Shown: positions 24,886 to 34,049 of the stretch, one piece after another | Numbering within the stretch: position 1 is the first letter of the stretch | Layout: every line of letters starts with the position of its first letter | Source: Streptococcus parasanguinis | Lineage (GTDB): Bacteria > Bacillota > Bacilli > Lactobacillales > Streptococcaceae | Direction of reading: 5' to 3' | Assembly (NCBI RefSeq): GCF_901875555.1 | Contig: NZ_CABFMD010000031.1 | Location: 110,320-174,319, forward strand | DNA length: 64,000 bases | Program-made: the position numbers and the translations under genes | The notes under the pieces: model-generated | What the model was told of the DNA's origin: nothing | The model's database searches: none | Seen by the model: only the letters and a program-made list of their open reading frames with translations

Positions 24886-24916
24886 AGGATCCGGACAATC
24901 TATCCGAATCCTTTTT
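24884..24916. terminator. Bidirectional terminator between the CarB-like gene and pepT
   Basis: The near-perfect inverted repeat AAAGGATCCGGA / TCCGAATCCTTT is followed by T on the plus side and has an A-run on the other side, serving both converging genes. Confidence 0.8.
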
Positions 24917-24921
24917 GTTAC

Positions 24922-26142
24922 TTATTTTTTGGTCACAATACCGATAATGGTATCAACAGCGCGTTCCATGGTTTGAAGACTGACGTATTCAAAGCGACCG
25001 TGCATATTTTCGCCACCGGCAAAGATATTTGGTGTTGGGATTCCCATAAAGGAAATCTTAGAGCCATCTGTCCCACCGCGGATTGGTTCAATGATTGGCG
25101 TGATTCCAAGATCTTCCATGACTTCCTGAGCAAGGGTAATCGGCGTCATATCTTTTTCAATCACTTGCTTCATGTTGTAGTATTGATCTTTGAGGGTAAG
25201 GAGAACGCGTTCGCTACCAAGTTTAGCATTCATCTGATCGGCAATAGCTTGCATGAGGTCTTTGCGTTTCTCAAAACTTTCTGTTTCAAAGTCACGAATG
25301 ATGTAGCTGGCACTTGCTTCCTCAACAGTTCCTTCAATGTTCATCAAGTGGTAGAAGCCTTCATAGCCTTCGGTTAATTCAGGACGTGCTCCTTCAGGGA
25401 GTTTGTTATGGAAATCAATGGCCAGTTGAAGGGCGTTGATCATTTGACCTTTGGCTGTACCTGGGTGGACATTGCGTCCCTTGAAGGTGATTTCAGCTCC
25501 AGCTGCTGAGAAGGTTTCGTATTGCAGCTCACCAAGCGGACCACCGTCAACCGTATAAGCGAAGTCTACATCAAAATCTGCCGCATCAAATTTGTCTGCA
25601 CCGACGCCGATTTCTTCATCTGGACCAAAGCCGACACGGATCTCCCCATGTTTGATTGCAGGATGAGCCGTCAGGTATTCGATAGCCGTCATGATTTCAG
25701 CGATACCAGATTTATCGTCCGACCCTAGAAGAGTAGTACCGTCCGTCGTGATCAAGGTTTGTCCCTTGTAGTTGTTCAAATGGGCAAAGTCAGCTGGATC
25801 CAGTGTGAAACCAGAGTCTCCTAGAGCAATCACACCCCCATCATAATTCTCAACAATTTGAGGATTGACGTTTTCTGCATTGAAGTCAGCGGTGTCCATG
25901 TGAGAGATAAAGCCAATCTTGCGGGTGAAGCTTGGATCATTAGCTGGAAGTGTTCCAATAGCATAACCGTTTGGCAAATAGTAGACGTTTTGAAGACCCA
26001 CGCGTTTCATCTCAGGGATCAAGACCTTGGTTGCAAAATCAACTTGTGATTGGGTACTTGGAGTGGTTGTAGAGTTTTCGTCTGAACGTGTGTTGACCTT
26101 TACATAGGTAATAAAACGATCCAACAGATTTGCGTATTTCAT
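24922..26142 (-). CDS. pepT: Peptidase T (tripeptide aminopeptidase)
   Basis: The 406-residue M20B zinc peptidase removes N-terminal residues from tripeptides in the cytosol. It has the metal and catalytic motifs [25 protein letters not shown] and [10 protein letters not shown]. The ATG at 26142 is 7 nt from AAAGGAG; the in-frame ATG at 26148 is too close to that site and overlaps the upstream stop. It is the last gene of a minus-strand operon behind the HAD and regulator genes. Confidence 0.96.
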   Translation of the reverse strand: MKYANLLDRFITYVKVNTRSDENSTTTPSTQSQVDFATKVLIPEMKRVGLQNVYYLPNGYAIGTLPANDPSFTRKIGFISHMDTADFNAENVNPQIVENYDGGVIALGDSGFTLDPADFAHLNNYKGQTLITTDGTTLLGSDDKSGIAEIMTAIEYLTAHPAIKHGEIRVGFGPDEEIGVGADKFDAADFDVDFAYTVDGGPLGELQYETFSAAGAEITFKGRNVHPGTAKGQMINALQLAIDFHNKLPEGARPELTEGYEGFYHLMNIEGTVEEASASYIIRDFETESFEKRKDLMQAIADQMNAKLGSERVLLTLKDQYYNMKQVIEKDMTPITLAQEVMEDLGITPIIEPIRGGTDGSKISFMGIPTPNIFAGGENMHGRFEYVSLQTMERAVDTIIGIVTKK

Positions 26143-26144
26143 AA

Positions 26145-26966
26145 TCATTCTCCTTTTTCAGTTTCAATTAATTTGTGAATAGCATGGGCCACGCCATCCT
26201 CATCATTAGTCAAGGTGATGAAGTCAGCTATTTCCTTGACTGCAGCATTGCCATTTCCCATAGCGACGCTATAGCCAGCAAAACGAAGCATTTCAAGGTC
26301 ATTATTAGCATCTCCAAGAGCCATAACCTGGTCTCGACTGTAGCCTAATGTTTGGCTTAATGCTTGAAGAGCAGATGCCTTGCTGGCACCTTTTGGTAGT
26401 ACTTCAAATAAGATGTCCTGCGAGCGAACGGTGTTGAAGTCCGTCTCTAATCCAGCCTCGTGCTGAGCTTGGAAGGCATCAATAGCAGTAGGCTCACCCA
26501 CGTACATAGCTTGAAAAATCGGAACAAGGTTGGGGAGATCCTCTTCTGAGACAGGTGTCGGTTTGCTATTTACGATGCTGGCATCCATCGTAACCAGTTC
26601 ACTGGCTTCAGGTGCGACTACTAGGTAATGATCCATGTCAAATAAGGTCAGCTGGACGTCTGAATCTTTCGTCAAAACATGCAACCGGTGCATGTCCTCA
26701 AGGCTTAATTCTTCCTTGCCAATGATTTCCCAATTCTGAGTAGACAAGGTTGTACAGCCATTATTGATAATCATGTAATAGTCGCCCTCAGGTAGATCAA
26801 TTGTTTCAAAAATAGGACGTACACCTGATAAGGGACGGCCTGTACAGATCACAATGTCATAACCGGCTTCATGGGCCTGGTGAAGGGCTTCAATATTGGC
26901 TCTTGAAAGGGACTTGTCTTCGTGAAGAAGAGTCCCATCTAAGTCAATCGCAATTAATTTAATCAT
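26145..26966 (-). CDS. Cof-type HAD phosphatase
   Basis: The 273-residue HAD IIB (Cof/YidA-like) phosphatase has motif [14 protein letters not shown] (about 6-18), motif II VICTGRP, the Lys in [10 protein letters not shown] and motif [16 protein letters not shown]. This family dephosphorylates sugar phosphates or cofactor phosphates. It overlaps the regulator gene upstream by 4 bp and is followed 2 bp later by pepT. The substrate is unknown. Confidence 0.9.
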   Translation of the reverse strand: MIKLIAIDLDGTLLHEDKSLSRANIEALHQAHEAGYDIVICTGRPLSGVRPIFETIDLPEGDYYMIINNGCTTLSTQNWEIIGKEELSLEDMHRLHVLTKDSDVQLTLFDMDHYLVVAPEASELVTMDASIVNSKPTPVSEEDLPNLVPIFQAMYVGEPTAIDAFQAQHEAGLETDFNTVRSQDILFEVLPKGASKASALQALSQTLGYSRDQVMALGDANNDLEMLRFAGYSVAMGNGNAAVKEIADFITLTNDEDGVAHAIHKLIETEKGE

Positions 26967-27727
26967 TTGATCTCCTCCAGCTCGAGAGGAATAAAGCCGT
27001 CTATAACCTTTCCAATCACTCCAGGTTCCTCATCCAGTGGAATGATCTGATCACTATATTTTTTATTGAGGGAAACCAGTCGAATACCGTTGGCCTCACG
27101 AAAGACACGCTTAATCAAGGTCTGCCCATCAAAGTCAATGGCATAAATAGCCCCTGCCTGATCGTAGTAGGTTTGCTTGACTAACACAACAGCTTCTTTT
27201 TCATATTTGGGCTCTAGAGAATCCGTATGAATCCAAAAAGCCAAATCGTAAGGAATCTTTTGATCAAACCAAACGATATCAGCTTGCTTCTGATTTTGGT
27301 AAGCTGCAAAAGAATCATAGACAGAATATGAGTGGTATTGTTTTTCAATTTTCTGTCTTTCTTTCTGATGGGTCAAGAGACTTTTTCCGTAAGAAAGAAG
27401 ATTTTCTTGATTTCCTTCATCGAGCTGTTTATACAATCGTTCAATTTCTGAATCAATGACCACAAAATCATTGCGTAATCGAGGGTCAATTTCAGCAACT
27501 GCTACCTGAAAAAAGGCAGCAATCTTCTCCAAATTTTCAGGAACGGGAAGAGAAGTTCCTTTTACATATCCAGTCAAGGTGCTAGCAGGAATTCCAGTAA
27601 TACGAGATAATTCGATCTGTTTTTTTCCTTGTTCTTTCAGTAATTCTCTAATTTTTTCCGATATAATCCGTAATGCCTCTTTGTCTTGAGGACTTGCTTT
27701 TCCACGACCTCTGGCCAACGTACTCAC
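26963..27727 (-). CDS. XRE-family regulator with S24/LexA-like C-terminal domain
   Basis: The 254-residue protein has an N-terminal HTH (about 20-75: KKQIELSRITGIPASTLTGY) and a C-terminal S24-like domain. The expected catalytic Ser is at 170 (TDSLEPKY) and Lys at 206 (LIKRVF), as in LexA, CI and HdiR. I see no Ala-Gly cleavage bond in the 30-40 residues before Ser170 (the region reads SVYDSFAAYQNQKQ), so self-cleavage is doubtful or uses another bond. It leads the operon with the HAD and pepT genes and has a palindromic promoter, suggesting autoregulation. Confidence 0.85.
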   Translation of the reverse strand: MSTLARGRGKASPQDKEALRIISEKIRELLKEQGKKQIELSRITGIPASTLTGYVKGTSLPVPENLEKIAAFFQVAVAEIDPRLRNDFVVIDSEIERLYKQLDEGNQENLLSYGKSLLTHQKERQKIEKQYHSYSVYDSFAAYQNQKQADIVWFDQKIPYDLAFWIHTDSLEPKYEKEAVVLVKQTYYDQAGAIYAIDFDGQTLIKRVFREANGIRLVSLNKKYSDQIIPLDEEPGVIGKVIDGFIPLELEEIK

Positions 27728-27734
27728 CTCCTTG

Positions 27735-27779
27735 TATTTACCTTTTCTATTATAATGAATTAAATCGAAAAAGTAAATA
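27735..27779 (-). promoter_or_regulatory. Promoter and 13-bp inverted-repeat operator of the XRE/S24 regulator
   Basis: On the minus strand the -35 TTTACT (complement of 27772-27777) and -10 TATAAT (complement of 27749-27754) are 17 bp apart. They are bracketed by TATTTACCTTTTC (27735-27747) and GAAAAAGTAAATA (27767-27779), inverted copies with one mismatch. A further half-site CTTTACTTTTTG lies at 27855-27866 before the divergent acetyltransferase. Autoregulation by the encoded HTH protein is the simple reading. Confidence 0.65.
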
Positions 27780-27913
27780 GAAATCCCTGATAAATGTGAA
27801 AAAAGATTGATTTGATATAAATCGGATTTTTAATTGAAATTTTATTTAATTTCCCTTTACTTTTTGAGGAAAAAGTTCTAAGATAAAATCAAAGATTTCA
27901 TGGAGGTTGTGGT

Positions 27914-28351
27914 ATGATTCGTACTGTTCAAGTCAAAGATGCCCCTCAAATTAGAGATTTGTGTCACCAAGCATTGGGGTATGATTCGACCCTTGAGAAA
28001 GTAGCAACTCAGATCGATAAATTTAATCAGCCAGATTCGGGTCACTTTTGTTTTGTTTACGAAGAGGACCAAACAGGCCATATTCTTGGTTATGTCGAAG
28101 CAGAAGCTTATGAAAGCCTCTATAGTGATGCCGGTCTAAATATTTTAGGTTTAGCGGTTTTCCCTTCTGCTCAAGGACATGGGATCGGTCGCCAATTGAT
28201 GGAGCGAGTTGAAGAACTTGCCAAAAGCAGGCATTATGCTTTTATCCGTTTAAATTCTGGATCTCATCGAAAAGAAGCCCATGTCTTTTACAAACGAATA
28301 GGCTATGAGGGAAATAAAACGCAGAAGCGATTTTTGAAAATAATGGATTAA
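27914..28351 (+). CDS. GNAT-family N-acetyltransferase
   Basis: The 145-residue GNAT protein has the strand-loop motif LGLAVFPSAQGHGIGRQLM (about 77-95; R/QxxGxG/A loop QGHGIG) and a C-terminal RLNSGSHRKEAHVFYKRIGY block. It is divergent from the XRE/S24 operon and shares the intergenic region containing regulator-like half-sites. TGGAGG precedes the ATG. The substrate is unknown. Confidence 0.88.
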   Translation: MIRTVQVKDAPQIRDLCHQALGYDSTLEKVATQIDKFNQPDSGHFCFVYEEDQTGHILGYVEAEAYESLYSDAGLNILGLAVFPSAQGHGIGRQLMERVEELAKSRHYAFIRLNSGSHRKEAHVFYKRIGYEGNKTQKRFLKIMD

Positions 28352-28383
28352 GATAGGCAAAGGCCTATCTTTTTTGTTATAAT
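28351..28383 (+). terminator. Terminator of the acetyltransferase gene, abutting the lepA promoter
   Basis: The stem AGATAGGC / GCCTATCT (28351-28370) is followed by TTTTTT. Immediately after is an extended -10 TGT-TATAAT (28375-28383) that would drive lepA. Confidence 0.75.
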
Positions 28384-28417
28384 GAAGAGTACGATTAAAT
28401 TTACTAGGAAGATGATT

Positions 28418-30244
28418 ATGCCAAATTTTGAAGAATTAAAAAAACGACAAGAGAAGATTCGGAACTTCTCGATTATCGCTCATATTGACCACGGAAAGTC
28501 AACTTTGGCCGATCGAATTTTAGAGAAAACCGAAACGGTATCTAGCCGCGAGATGCAAGCTCAGCTCTTGGATAGCATGGACTTGGAGCGGGAACGTGGG
28601 ATTACCATTAAACTGAATGCTATCGAGTTGAACTACACCGCTAAAGATGGGGAAACCTATATCTTCCACTTGATCGACACACCGGGACACGTGGACTTTA
28701 CCTATGAAGTTTCTCGCTCACTTGCTGCCTGTGAGGGGGCTATTCTCGTAGTGGATGCGGCTCAAGGGATTGAAGCTCAGACCCTAGCCAATGTCTACTT
28801 AGCGCTGGATAATGATTTGGAAATCCTTCCAGTCATCAATAAAATTGACTTGCCAGCTGCCGATCCGGAGCATGTCCGCAAAGAAATTGAGGATGTGATT
28901 GGGTTAGATGCTAGTGAAGCAGTTCTCGCCTCTGCCAAGGCAGGGATCGGGATTGAAGAGATTTTGGAGCAGATCGTAGAGAAAGTTCCAGCTCCGACTG
29001 GGGATGTTGAAGCGCCCCTTCAAGCCTTAATCTTTGACTCGGTTTATGATGCCTATCGTGGAGTGATCCTTCAAGTACGAGTGGTCAATGGTATGGTCAA
29101 ACCAGGTGATGCCATTCAGCTCATGAGTAACGGCAAGACTTTTGATGTGACAGAGGTCGGAATTTTTACGCCAAAAGCGGTTAACCGTGATTTCCTTGCG
29201 ACGGGTGATGTTGGCTACATTGCTGCCTCAATCAAGACAGTAGCAGATACCCGTGTTGGGGACACCGTCACCTTAGCGACCAATCCAGCAGCTGAGCCTC
29301 TTCATGGATACAAACAAATGAATCCAATGGTCTTTGCAGGTCTTTATCCAATCGAATCAAACAAATACAACGATCTTCGGGAAGCTTTGGAGAAGTTGCA
29401 ATTGAATGACGCTAGTCTTCAATTTGAGCCTGAAACATCTCAAGCCCTTGGTTTTGGTTTCCGTTGTGGTTTCTTAGGTCTCCTTCATATGGATGTGATC
29501 CAAGAGCGCTTGGAGCGTGAGTTCAATATTGATCTCATCATGACAGCACCATCTGTTATCTACAAGGTTAATTTGACAGATGGAGAAGCACTGGATGTCT
29601 CAAACCCATCTGAGTTCCCAGATCCAACCAAGATCGCTTCGATCGAAGAACCTTATGTCAAGGCTCAAATCATGGTGCCACAAGAGTTCGTCGGAGCTGT
29701 CATGGAATTGGCCCAACGCAAACGTGGGGACTTTGTGACGATGGATTACATTGATGAAAATCGGGTCAATGTCATTTATCAAATCCCACTGGCGGAAATT
29801 GTCTTTGATTTCTTTGATAAGCTCAAGTCGTCTACGCGTGGCTATGCCAGCTTTGACTATGAATTGTCTGAATACCGTCCATCTAAATTGGTTAAGATGG
29901 ATATCCTCCTCAATGGCGATACTGTCGACGCCCTCAGTTTTATCGTCCACAAGGATTTTGCCTATGAACGCGGTAAGTTGATTGTTGAGAAGCTCAAGAA
30001 GATTATCCCCCGTCAACAGTTTGAAGTGCCCATCCAAGCAGCTATCGGTCATAAGATCGTGGCCCGTACAGATATCAAGGCCCTTCGTAAGAACGTCTTG
30101 GCCAAGTGTTATGGAGGGGACGTCTCACGGAAACGCAAGCTTCTTGAAAAACAAAAAGCCGGTAAGAAACGGATGAAAGCCATCGGATCTGTAGAAGTAC
30201 CACAGGAAGCCTTCCTCTCTGTATTATCAATGGATGAAGAATAA
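28418..30244 (+). CDS. lepA: Elongation factor 4 (LepA)
   Basis: The 608-residue translational GTPase acts on stalled or mistranslocated ribosomes. It has the G1 motif AHIDHGKST, switch [10 protein letters not shown]3 DTPGHVDF, G4 NKIDLP, and the LepA-specific C-terminal domain with [18 protein letters not shown]. The ATG at 28418 ([11 protein letters not shown]) is 7 nt from AGGAAG and gives the usual start; upstream in-frame ATGs at 28382 and 28412 are rejected, the first lying within the -10 region. Confidence 0.97.
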   Translation: MPNFEELKKRQEKIRNFSIIAHIDHGKSTLADRILEKTETVSSREMQAQLLDSMDLERERGITIKLNAIELNYTAKDGETYIFHLIDTPGHVDFTYEVSRSLAACEGAILVVDAAQGIEAQTLANVYLALDNDLEILPVINKIDLPAADPEHVRKEIEDVIGLDASEAVLASAKAGIGIEEILEQIVEKVPAPTGDVEAPLQALIFDSVYDAYRGVILQVRVVNGMVKPGDAIQLMSNGKTFDVTEVGIFTPKAVNRDFLATGDVGYIAASIKTVADTRVGDTVTLATNPAAEPLHGYKQMNPMVFAGLYPIESNKYNDLREALEKLQLNDASLQFEPETSQALGFGFRCGFLGLLHMDVIQERLEREFNIDLIMTAPSVIYKVNLTDGEALDVSNPSEFPDPTKIASIEEPYVKAQIMVPQEFVGAVMELAQRKRGDFVTMDYIDENRVNVIYQIPLAEIVFDFFDKLKSSTRGYASFDYELSEYRPSKLVKMDILLNGDTVDALSFIVHKDFAYERGKLIVEKLKKIIPRQQFEVPIQAAIGHKIVARTDIKALRKNVLAKCYGGDVSRKRKLLEKQKAGKKRMKAIGSVEVPQEAFLSVLSMDEE

Positions 30245-30341
30245 TCGTTTTGATATTTTCTTGATTCATTCTACAAAATGAGGATGCATTTTTTTGAGGC
30301 ACTTTAACTATTCTACTTTAAAAATGCTCGTCTACTTTATG

Positions 30342-30369
30342 AGATAGATCGCTCGATCTATCTTTTTTT
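30342..30369 (+). terminator. Terminator after lepA
   Basis: The perfect 10-bp stem AGATAGATCG / CGATCTATCT is followed by a run of T. An extended -10 TGG-TATAAT (30380-30388) for the next gene follows. Confidence 0.85.
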
Positions 30370-30418
30370 ACTGTCTTTATGGTATAATCTTTCTATTGTT
30401 TAGAAGAGGAAATAGAGG

Positions 30419-30913
30419 ATGACACAGGAAATTGATATTGAAAAATACCATCAGTTAGCTCTCCAAAAGCAAAAGGAGCACCGCAAGGTATTGGCGAATC
30501 TCAAGAAGAAGCCACCTAAGAATTTAGATAAAATTGCTCAAGAAATCCATGACGAGGTTTTCCAAGAAATCGATTGTACAGCTTGTGCCAACTGCTGTAA
30601 GACCCTAGGTCCTGATTTTAAGGAAGCGGATATCACGCGCATCGCCAAATATTTCAAGATGAAACTTCCGGCATTTGAGGCAGAATTTCTTCAAGTGGAT
30701 GAAGATGGGGATAAGGTTTTTAAGTCCATGCCTTGTCCTTTTCTTGGTGGAGATAATCTTTGCTCCATCTACGACGTGCGTCCCAAGGCTTGTCGAGAAT
30801 TTCCCCACACCGATCGCAAGAAGATTTATCAGATCAACCATCTGACCATCAAAAATACCCTCACCTGCCCAGCAGCTTATTTATTTGTAGAAAAATTGAA
30901 GGATCGTTTGTAA
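30419..30913 (+). CDS. YkgJ-family cysteine-cluster protein
   Basis: The 164-residue protein has a conserved cysteine set, CTACANCCK (about 52-60), CPFLGGDNLCSIYD and RPKACREFP, plus a C-terminal Cys (TCPAAY). This is the YkgJ/UPF0153 pattern thought to hold zinc or an Fe-S centre. The N-terminal 40 residues are charged and helical. The stop codon overlaps the next ATG (TAATG), so it is coupled to the HAD gene. The biochemical role is unknown. Confidence 0.88.
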   Translation: MTQEIDIEKYHQLALQKQKEHRKVLANLKKKPPKNLDKIAQEIHDEVFQEIDCTACANCCKTLGPDFKEADITRIAKYFKMKLPAFEAEFLQVDEDGDKVFKSMPCPFLGGDNLCSIYDVRPKACREFPHTDRKKIYQINHLTIKNTLTCPAAYLFVEKLKDRL

Positions 30914-31602
30914 TGGCTTATAAATTTTTACTTTTTGATTTAGACCATACCTTGTTGGATTTTGAAACTGCTGAAGAAACAGCCTTGACGCAGATGTTAG
31001 AAGACATGAATTTTCCAGATATACAGGCCTTTAAAGATTACTACAAACCCATGAACCAAGGCCTCTGGAAGGACTTGGAGCAAAAGAAGTTGACCAAGCA
31101 AGAACTCGTGGATAGTCGGTTTGCGATTGGGTTTGCTCACTTTGGGATCACGGTTGATGGGGCTGAGATGGCTCTCCGCTACCAAGATTACATCAGTCTT
31201 CAAGGGCAGTCTTTCCCAGGGGTGGAGGACTTACTGGAACAACTTGAAGAAGCAGGTTACCAGCTCTATGCGGCAACGAATGGAGTGACCGCCATTCAAG
31301 AAGGACGCTTTGCTCATTCTACAATTGCTTCTTATTTCAAAGAAGTCTTTATCTCTGAGCAGTTGCAGACCCAAAAGCCGGATCCGGACTTCTTTGACAA
31401 AGTTGGTCAACTGATTCCAGGTTTTAGTAAGGAAGAGACTCTCATGATCGGTGATTCCTTGACAGCGGATATCGCAGGAGGCCATGCTTCTGGGATTGCT
31501 ACCGTTTGGTATAATCCAGATCACAAGGAAAATACTAGCCAAGTAGTGCCAACTTATGAAGTTAGCACCTATCAAGAAATCGCTGATTTACTGCTTAAAT
31601 AA
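30913..31602 (+). CDS. YjjG-family HAD hydrolase (noncanonical nucleotidase type)
   Basis: The 229-residue HAD protein has motif I LFDLDHTLLDFE (about 6-17), motif II AATNGV, the Lys region QKPDPDFFD and motif III MIGDSLTADIAGG. This matches the YjjG/YfnB group of nucleotide 5'-phosphatases that clear damaged nucleotides. The frame is open further upstream from 30760, but that part lies inside the preceding gene; the ATG at 30913 overlapping its stop is the right start. Confidence 0.9.
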   Translation: MAYKFLLFDLDHTLLDFETAEETALTQMLEDMNFPDIQAFKDYYKPMNQGLWKDLEQKKLTKQELVDSRFAIGFAHFGITVDGAEMALRYQDYISLQGQSFPGVEDLLEQLEEAGYQLYAATNGVTAIQEGRFAHSTIASYFKEVFISEQLQTQKPDPDFFDKVGQLIPGFSKEETLMIGDSLTADIAGGHASGIATVWYNPDHKENTSQVVPTYEVSTYQEIADLLLK

Positions 31603-31616
31603 AAATTTTTTAAGAG

Positions 31617-31659
31617 TGTCAAGTTTTTTTCTTGACAGGTTGATGAAATGTGTTATAAT
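31617..31659 (+). promoter_or_regulatory. rpsP promoter embedded in a hairpin
   Basis: A consensus -35 TTGACA (31632-31637), 16-bp spacer and extended -10 TGT-TATAAT (31654-31659) form a very strong promoter. The -35 is the right arm of a perfect TGTCAAG / CTTGACA inverted repeat with a poly-T loop (31617-31637), which may also help end the upstream transcript. Confidence 0.8.
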
Positions 31660-31725
31660 AGATCATGTGCTAAATAGCTTGTCTATTTCACCGAAAATTA
31701 AAATATAGAAAAGAGACTTATAAAA

Positions 31726-31998
31726 ATGGCAGTTAAAATTCGTTTGACTCGTATGGGTTCTAAGAAAAAACCTTACTACCGTATCAACGTTGCAGATTCA
31801 CGTTCACCACGTGACGGACGTTTCATCGAAACAGTTGGAACATACAATCCACTTGTTGCTGAAAACCAAGTAACTTTGAAAGAAGATCGCGTTCTTGCAT
31901 GGTTGGCTGATGGAGCTCAACCTTCAGATACAGTTCGCAACATCCTTTCAAAAGCTGGTGTGATGAAGAAATTCCACGATTCTAAATTCTCAAAATAA
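31726..31998 (+). CDS. rpsP: 30S ribosomal protein S16
   Basis: The 90-residue protein begins [20 protein letters not shown] and contains the [19 protein letters not shown] segment, diagnostic for S16, which helps assemble the 5' domain of 16S rRNA. It is first in an operon-like series with khpA, as is usual in Firmicutes. It has a strong promoter and an AGAAAAGAG-type leader. Confidence 0.98.
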   Translation: MAVKIRLTRMGSKKKPYYRINVADSRSPRDGRFIETVGTYNPLVAENQVTLKEDRVLAWLADGAQPSDTVRNILSKAGVMKKFHDSKFSK

Positions 31999-32018
31999 TT
32001 TTTTAAGTAGGTTGATGT

Positions 32019-32258
32019 ATGGATACGATTGAAAATCTCATTATTGCAATTGTGAAACCCTTGATTTCACAACCGGATGCCTTAACCATCAAGATCGAAG
32101 ATACTCCTGAATTTTTAGAGTACCACCTTGACCTTGATCCTAGCGATGTTGGTCGTGTAATCGGTCGAAAAGGTCGCACCATTTCTGCGATAAGAACGAT
32201 TGTCTACTCTGTCCCAACTGAAGATAAAAAAGTAAGAATCGTTATTGACGAAAAATAA
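32019..32258 (+). CDS. khpA: KH-domain RNA-binding protein KhpA
   Basis: The 79-residue protein has a single KH domain with the GxxG loop in [19 protein letters not shown] (about 46-64). KhpA, with KhpB/EloR, binds RNA and influences cell elongation and division in streptococci. It follows rpsP by 20 bp, the conserved position (ylqC). Confidence 0.93.
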   Translation: MDTIENLIIAIVKPLISQPDALTIKIEDTPEFLEYHLDLDPSDVGRVIGRKGRTISAIRTIVYSVPTEDKKVRIVIDEK

Positions 32259-32261
32259 AAA

Positions 32262-32284
32262 GCGGGACTCTGTCCCGTTTTTTT
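32262..32284 (+). terminator. Terminator after khpA
   Basis: The stem CGGGAC / GTCCCG with a 3-nt loop is followed by seven T. Confidence 0.85.
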
Positions 32285-32300
32285 GTAACAAGGAGAAGCT

Positions 32301-32633
32301 ATGAAAGAAGTGACCATTCAGCAATTACAAGCCTATTTAAAAGAACATTACAAAGGCAGTCGTACGGAAGAAGGTCTGTTTATCAAGCTCGTCGAAGAGG
32401 TTGGGGAAGTTGCCGAGGTCTTAAATGGTCGTTCTGGACGAAAAGAAGGGGTTCAGGACTCAAATGAGGAATTGGCCAAAGAACTAGCTGATATCATTCA
32501 CTATACAGTCGCCATCGCAGCTATCAATGACATCGACCTCACTAAAACCATCTTTGAAAAGGATAAAACAGCGGCTGTCAAATACCAGCACGAGCAGGAT
32601 TTGGAGCAGTTTCTAGCAGAAAAGAGCATTTGA
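32301..32633 (+). CDS. MazG-like nucleotide pyrophosphohydrolase
   Basis: The 110-residue all-alpha protein has the acidic metal-binding pattern of the MazG/dUTPase-like superfamily: KLVEEVGEVAEVL (about 29-41, ExxE type) and ELAKELADIIHYT (about 57-69, ExxD type). Such enzymes cleave (d)NTPs or other nucleoside polyphosphates to monophosphates. AAGGAG precedes the ATG. The substrate is unknown. Confidence 0.85.
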   Translation: MKEVTIQQLQAYLKEHYKGSRTEEGLFIKLVEEVGEVAEVLNGRSGRKEGVQDSNEELAKELADIIHYTVAIAAINDIDLTKTIFEKDKTAAVKYQHEQDLEQFLAEKSI

Positions 32634-32686
32634 GAAAATCCCTTGAACGTGATAAAATAGAGTGAATAAACTACACTGGAGAAATC

Positions 32687-33205
32687 ATGAATTACTTTAA
32701 TGTTGGGAAAATTGTCAATACCCAAGGCTTACAAGGAGAAATGCGGGTATTGTCTGTGACAGACTTTGCGGAAGAGCGTTTTAAAAAAGGAGCTGAGTTG
32801 GCTCTCTTTGATGAGAAGGATCGTTTTGTCCAAACGGTGACCATTGCCAGTCACCGCAAGCACAAGAACTTCGACATCATCAAGTTTAAGGATATGTACC
32901 ATATCAATGCCATCGAGAAATTCAAAGGCTTTAGCCTCAAGGTTGCGGAAGAAGACTTAACGGATTTGGAGGATGGCGAGTTTTATTACCATGAGATCAT
33001 CGGTCTTGATGTTTATGAAAATGACCAGCTGATCGGTCAGATCAAGGAAATCCTGCAACCAGGTGCCAATGATGTCTGGGTGGTGAAGCGCAAAGGCAAA
33101 CGTGATCTGCTATTGCCCTATATCCCACCAGTGGTTCTCAATATTGATATTCCAGGAAATCGAGTGGATGTAGACATTTTAGAAGGGTTAGACGATGAAG
33201 ATTGA
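32687..33205 (+). CDS. rimM: Ribosome maturation factor RimM
   Basis: The 172-residue protein begins [18 protein letters not shown], the conserved RimM N-terminal barrel, and has the C-terminal PRC barrel with [20 protein letters not shown]. It binds S19 during 30S head maturation. An extended -10 (TGA TAAAAT, 32650-32658) precedes it. It overlaps trmD by 11 bp, as in most Firmicutes. Confidence 0.96.
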   Translation: MNYFNVGKIVNTQGLQGEMRVLSVTDFAEERFKKGAELALFDEKDRFVQTVTIASHRKHKNFDIIKFKDMYHINAIEKFKGFSLKVAEEDLTDLEDGEFYYHEIIGLDVYENDQLIGQIKEILQPGANDVWVVKRKGKRDLLLPYIPPVVLNIDIPGNRVDVDILEGLDDED

Positions 33206-33911
33206 TATTTTAACCCTCTTTCCAGAGATGTTTTCGCCTTTGGAGCATTCGATTGTCGGAAAGGCGCGTGAAAAGGGACTTCTCGAGATCAACTACCATA
33301 ATTTCCGTGAAAATGCAGAGAAGGCGCGACACGTGGACGATGAGCCCTATGGTGGCGGGCAGGGGATGCTCTTACGCGCTCAGCCAATCTTCGATGCCTT
33401 TGATGCCATCGAAAAAAAGAATCCGCGCGTGATTTTGTTGGATCCTGCCGGTCGGACCTTTGACCAACCTTATGCAGAAGAATTGGCTCAGGAAGAAGAA
33501 TTGATCTTTATCTGCGGTCACTATGAGGGCTACGACGAGCGGATCAAGACCTTGGTAACGGATGAGATTTCACTGGGGGATTATGTCTTGACAGGTGGGG
33601 AACTTGCTGCTATGACCATGATCGATGCGACGGTTCGTTTGATTCCAGAAGTGATTGGAAAAGAGTCCAGTCACCAGGATGACAGTTTCTCCTCTGGTCT
33701 TCTAGAATACCCTCAATACACACGGCCTTATGAATACAGAGGAATGACAGTTCCTGATGTTCTCATGAGTGGTCATCATGAAAATATCCGTCAGTGGCGC
33801 CTCTATCAGAGTTTGAAAAAGACCTTGGAGCGTCGCCCTGACCTGCTAGAAAACTATGAATTGACAGTAGAAGAAGAGAAGATGTTGGAACAAATTAAAC
33901 AAGAAGACTAA
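33195..33911 (+). CDS. trmD: tRNA (guanine-N1)-methyltransferase
   Basis: The 238-residue SPOUT enzyme methylates G37 of tRNAs and prevents frameshifting. Visible are [12 protein letters not shown], the GGGQGM loop, the SAM-binding knot [11 protein letters not shown] and GDYVLTGGE, and a C-terminal helical domain with HHENIRQWR. It overlaps rimM by 11 bp. Confidence 0.97.
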   Translation: MKIDILTLFPEMFSPLEHSIVGKAREKGLLEINYHNFRENAEKARHVDDEPYGGGQGMLLRAQPIFDAFDAIEKKNPRVILLDPAGRTFDQPYAEELAQEEELIFICGHYEGYDERIKTLVTDEISLGDYVLTGGELAAMTMIDATVRLIPEVIGKESSHQDDSFSSGLLEYPQYTRPYEYRGMTVPDVLMSGHHENIRQWRLYQSLKKTLERRPDLLENYELTVEEEKMLEQIKQED

Positions 33912-33930
33912 CAGCCTTAGCTGTTTTTCT
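33909..33930 (+). terminator. Short terminator after trmD
   Basis: The stem AACAGC / GCTGTT with a 4-nt loop is followed by TTTCTTTT. Confidence 0.6.
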
Positions 33931-34049
33931 TTTGCCCCAAAAATTTATGAAAAAAACTTTTTAAACCTACTAGTTATTGGTAACAAAATGTGGTATGCTA
34001 AGGGGTAGAGAAACTTTAAGAAAATGATTCAGTTTTGGGGGTGAGTTTA

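Noticed and set aside
30760-30912. N-terminal extension of the YjjG-like HAD protein
   Set aside because: The extension lies inside the preceding cysteine-cluster gene; the ATG at 30913 overlaps that gene's stop and gives the normal HAD start.
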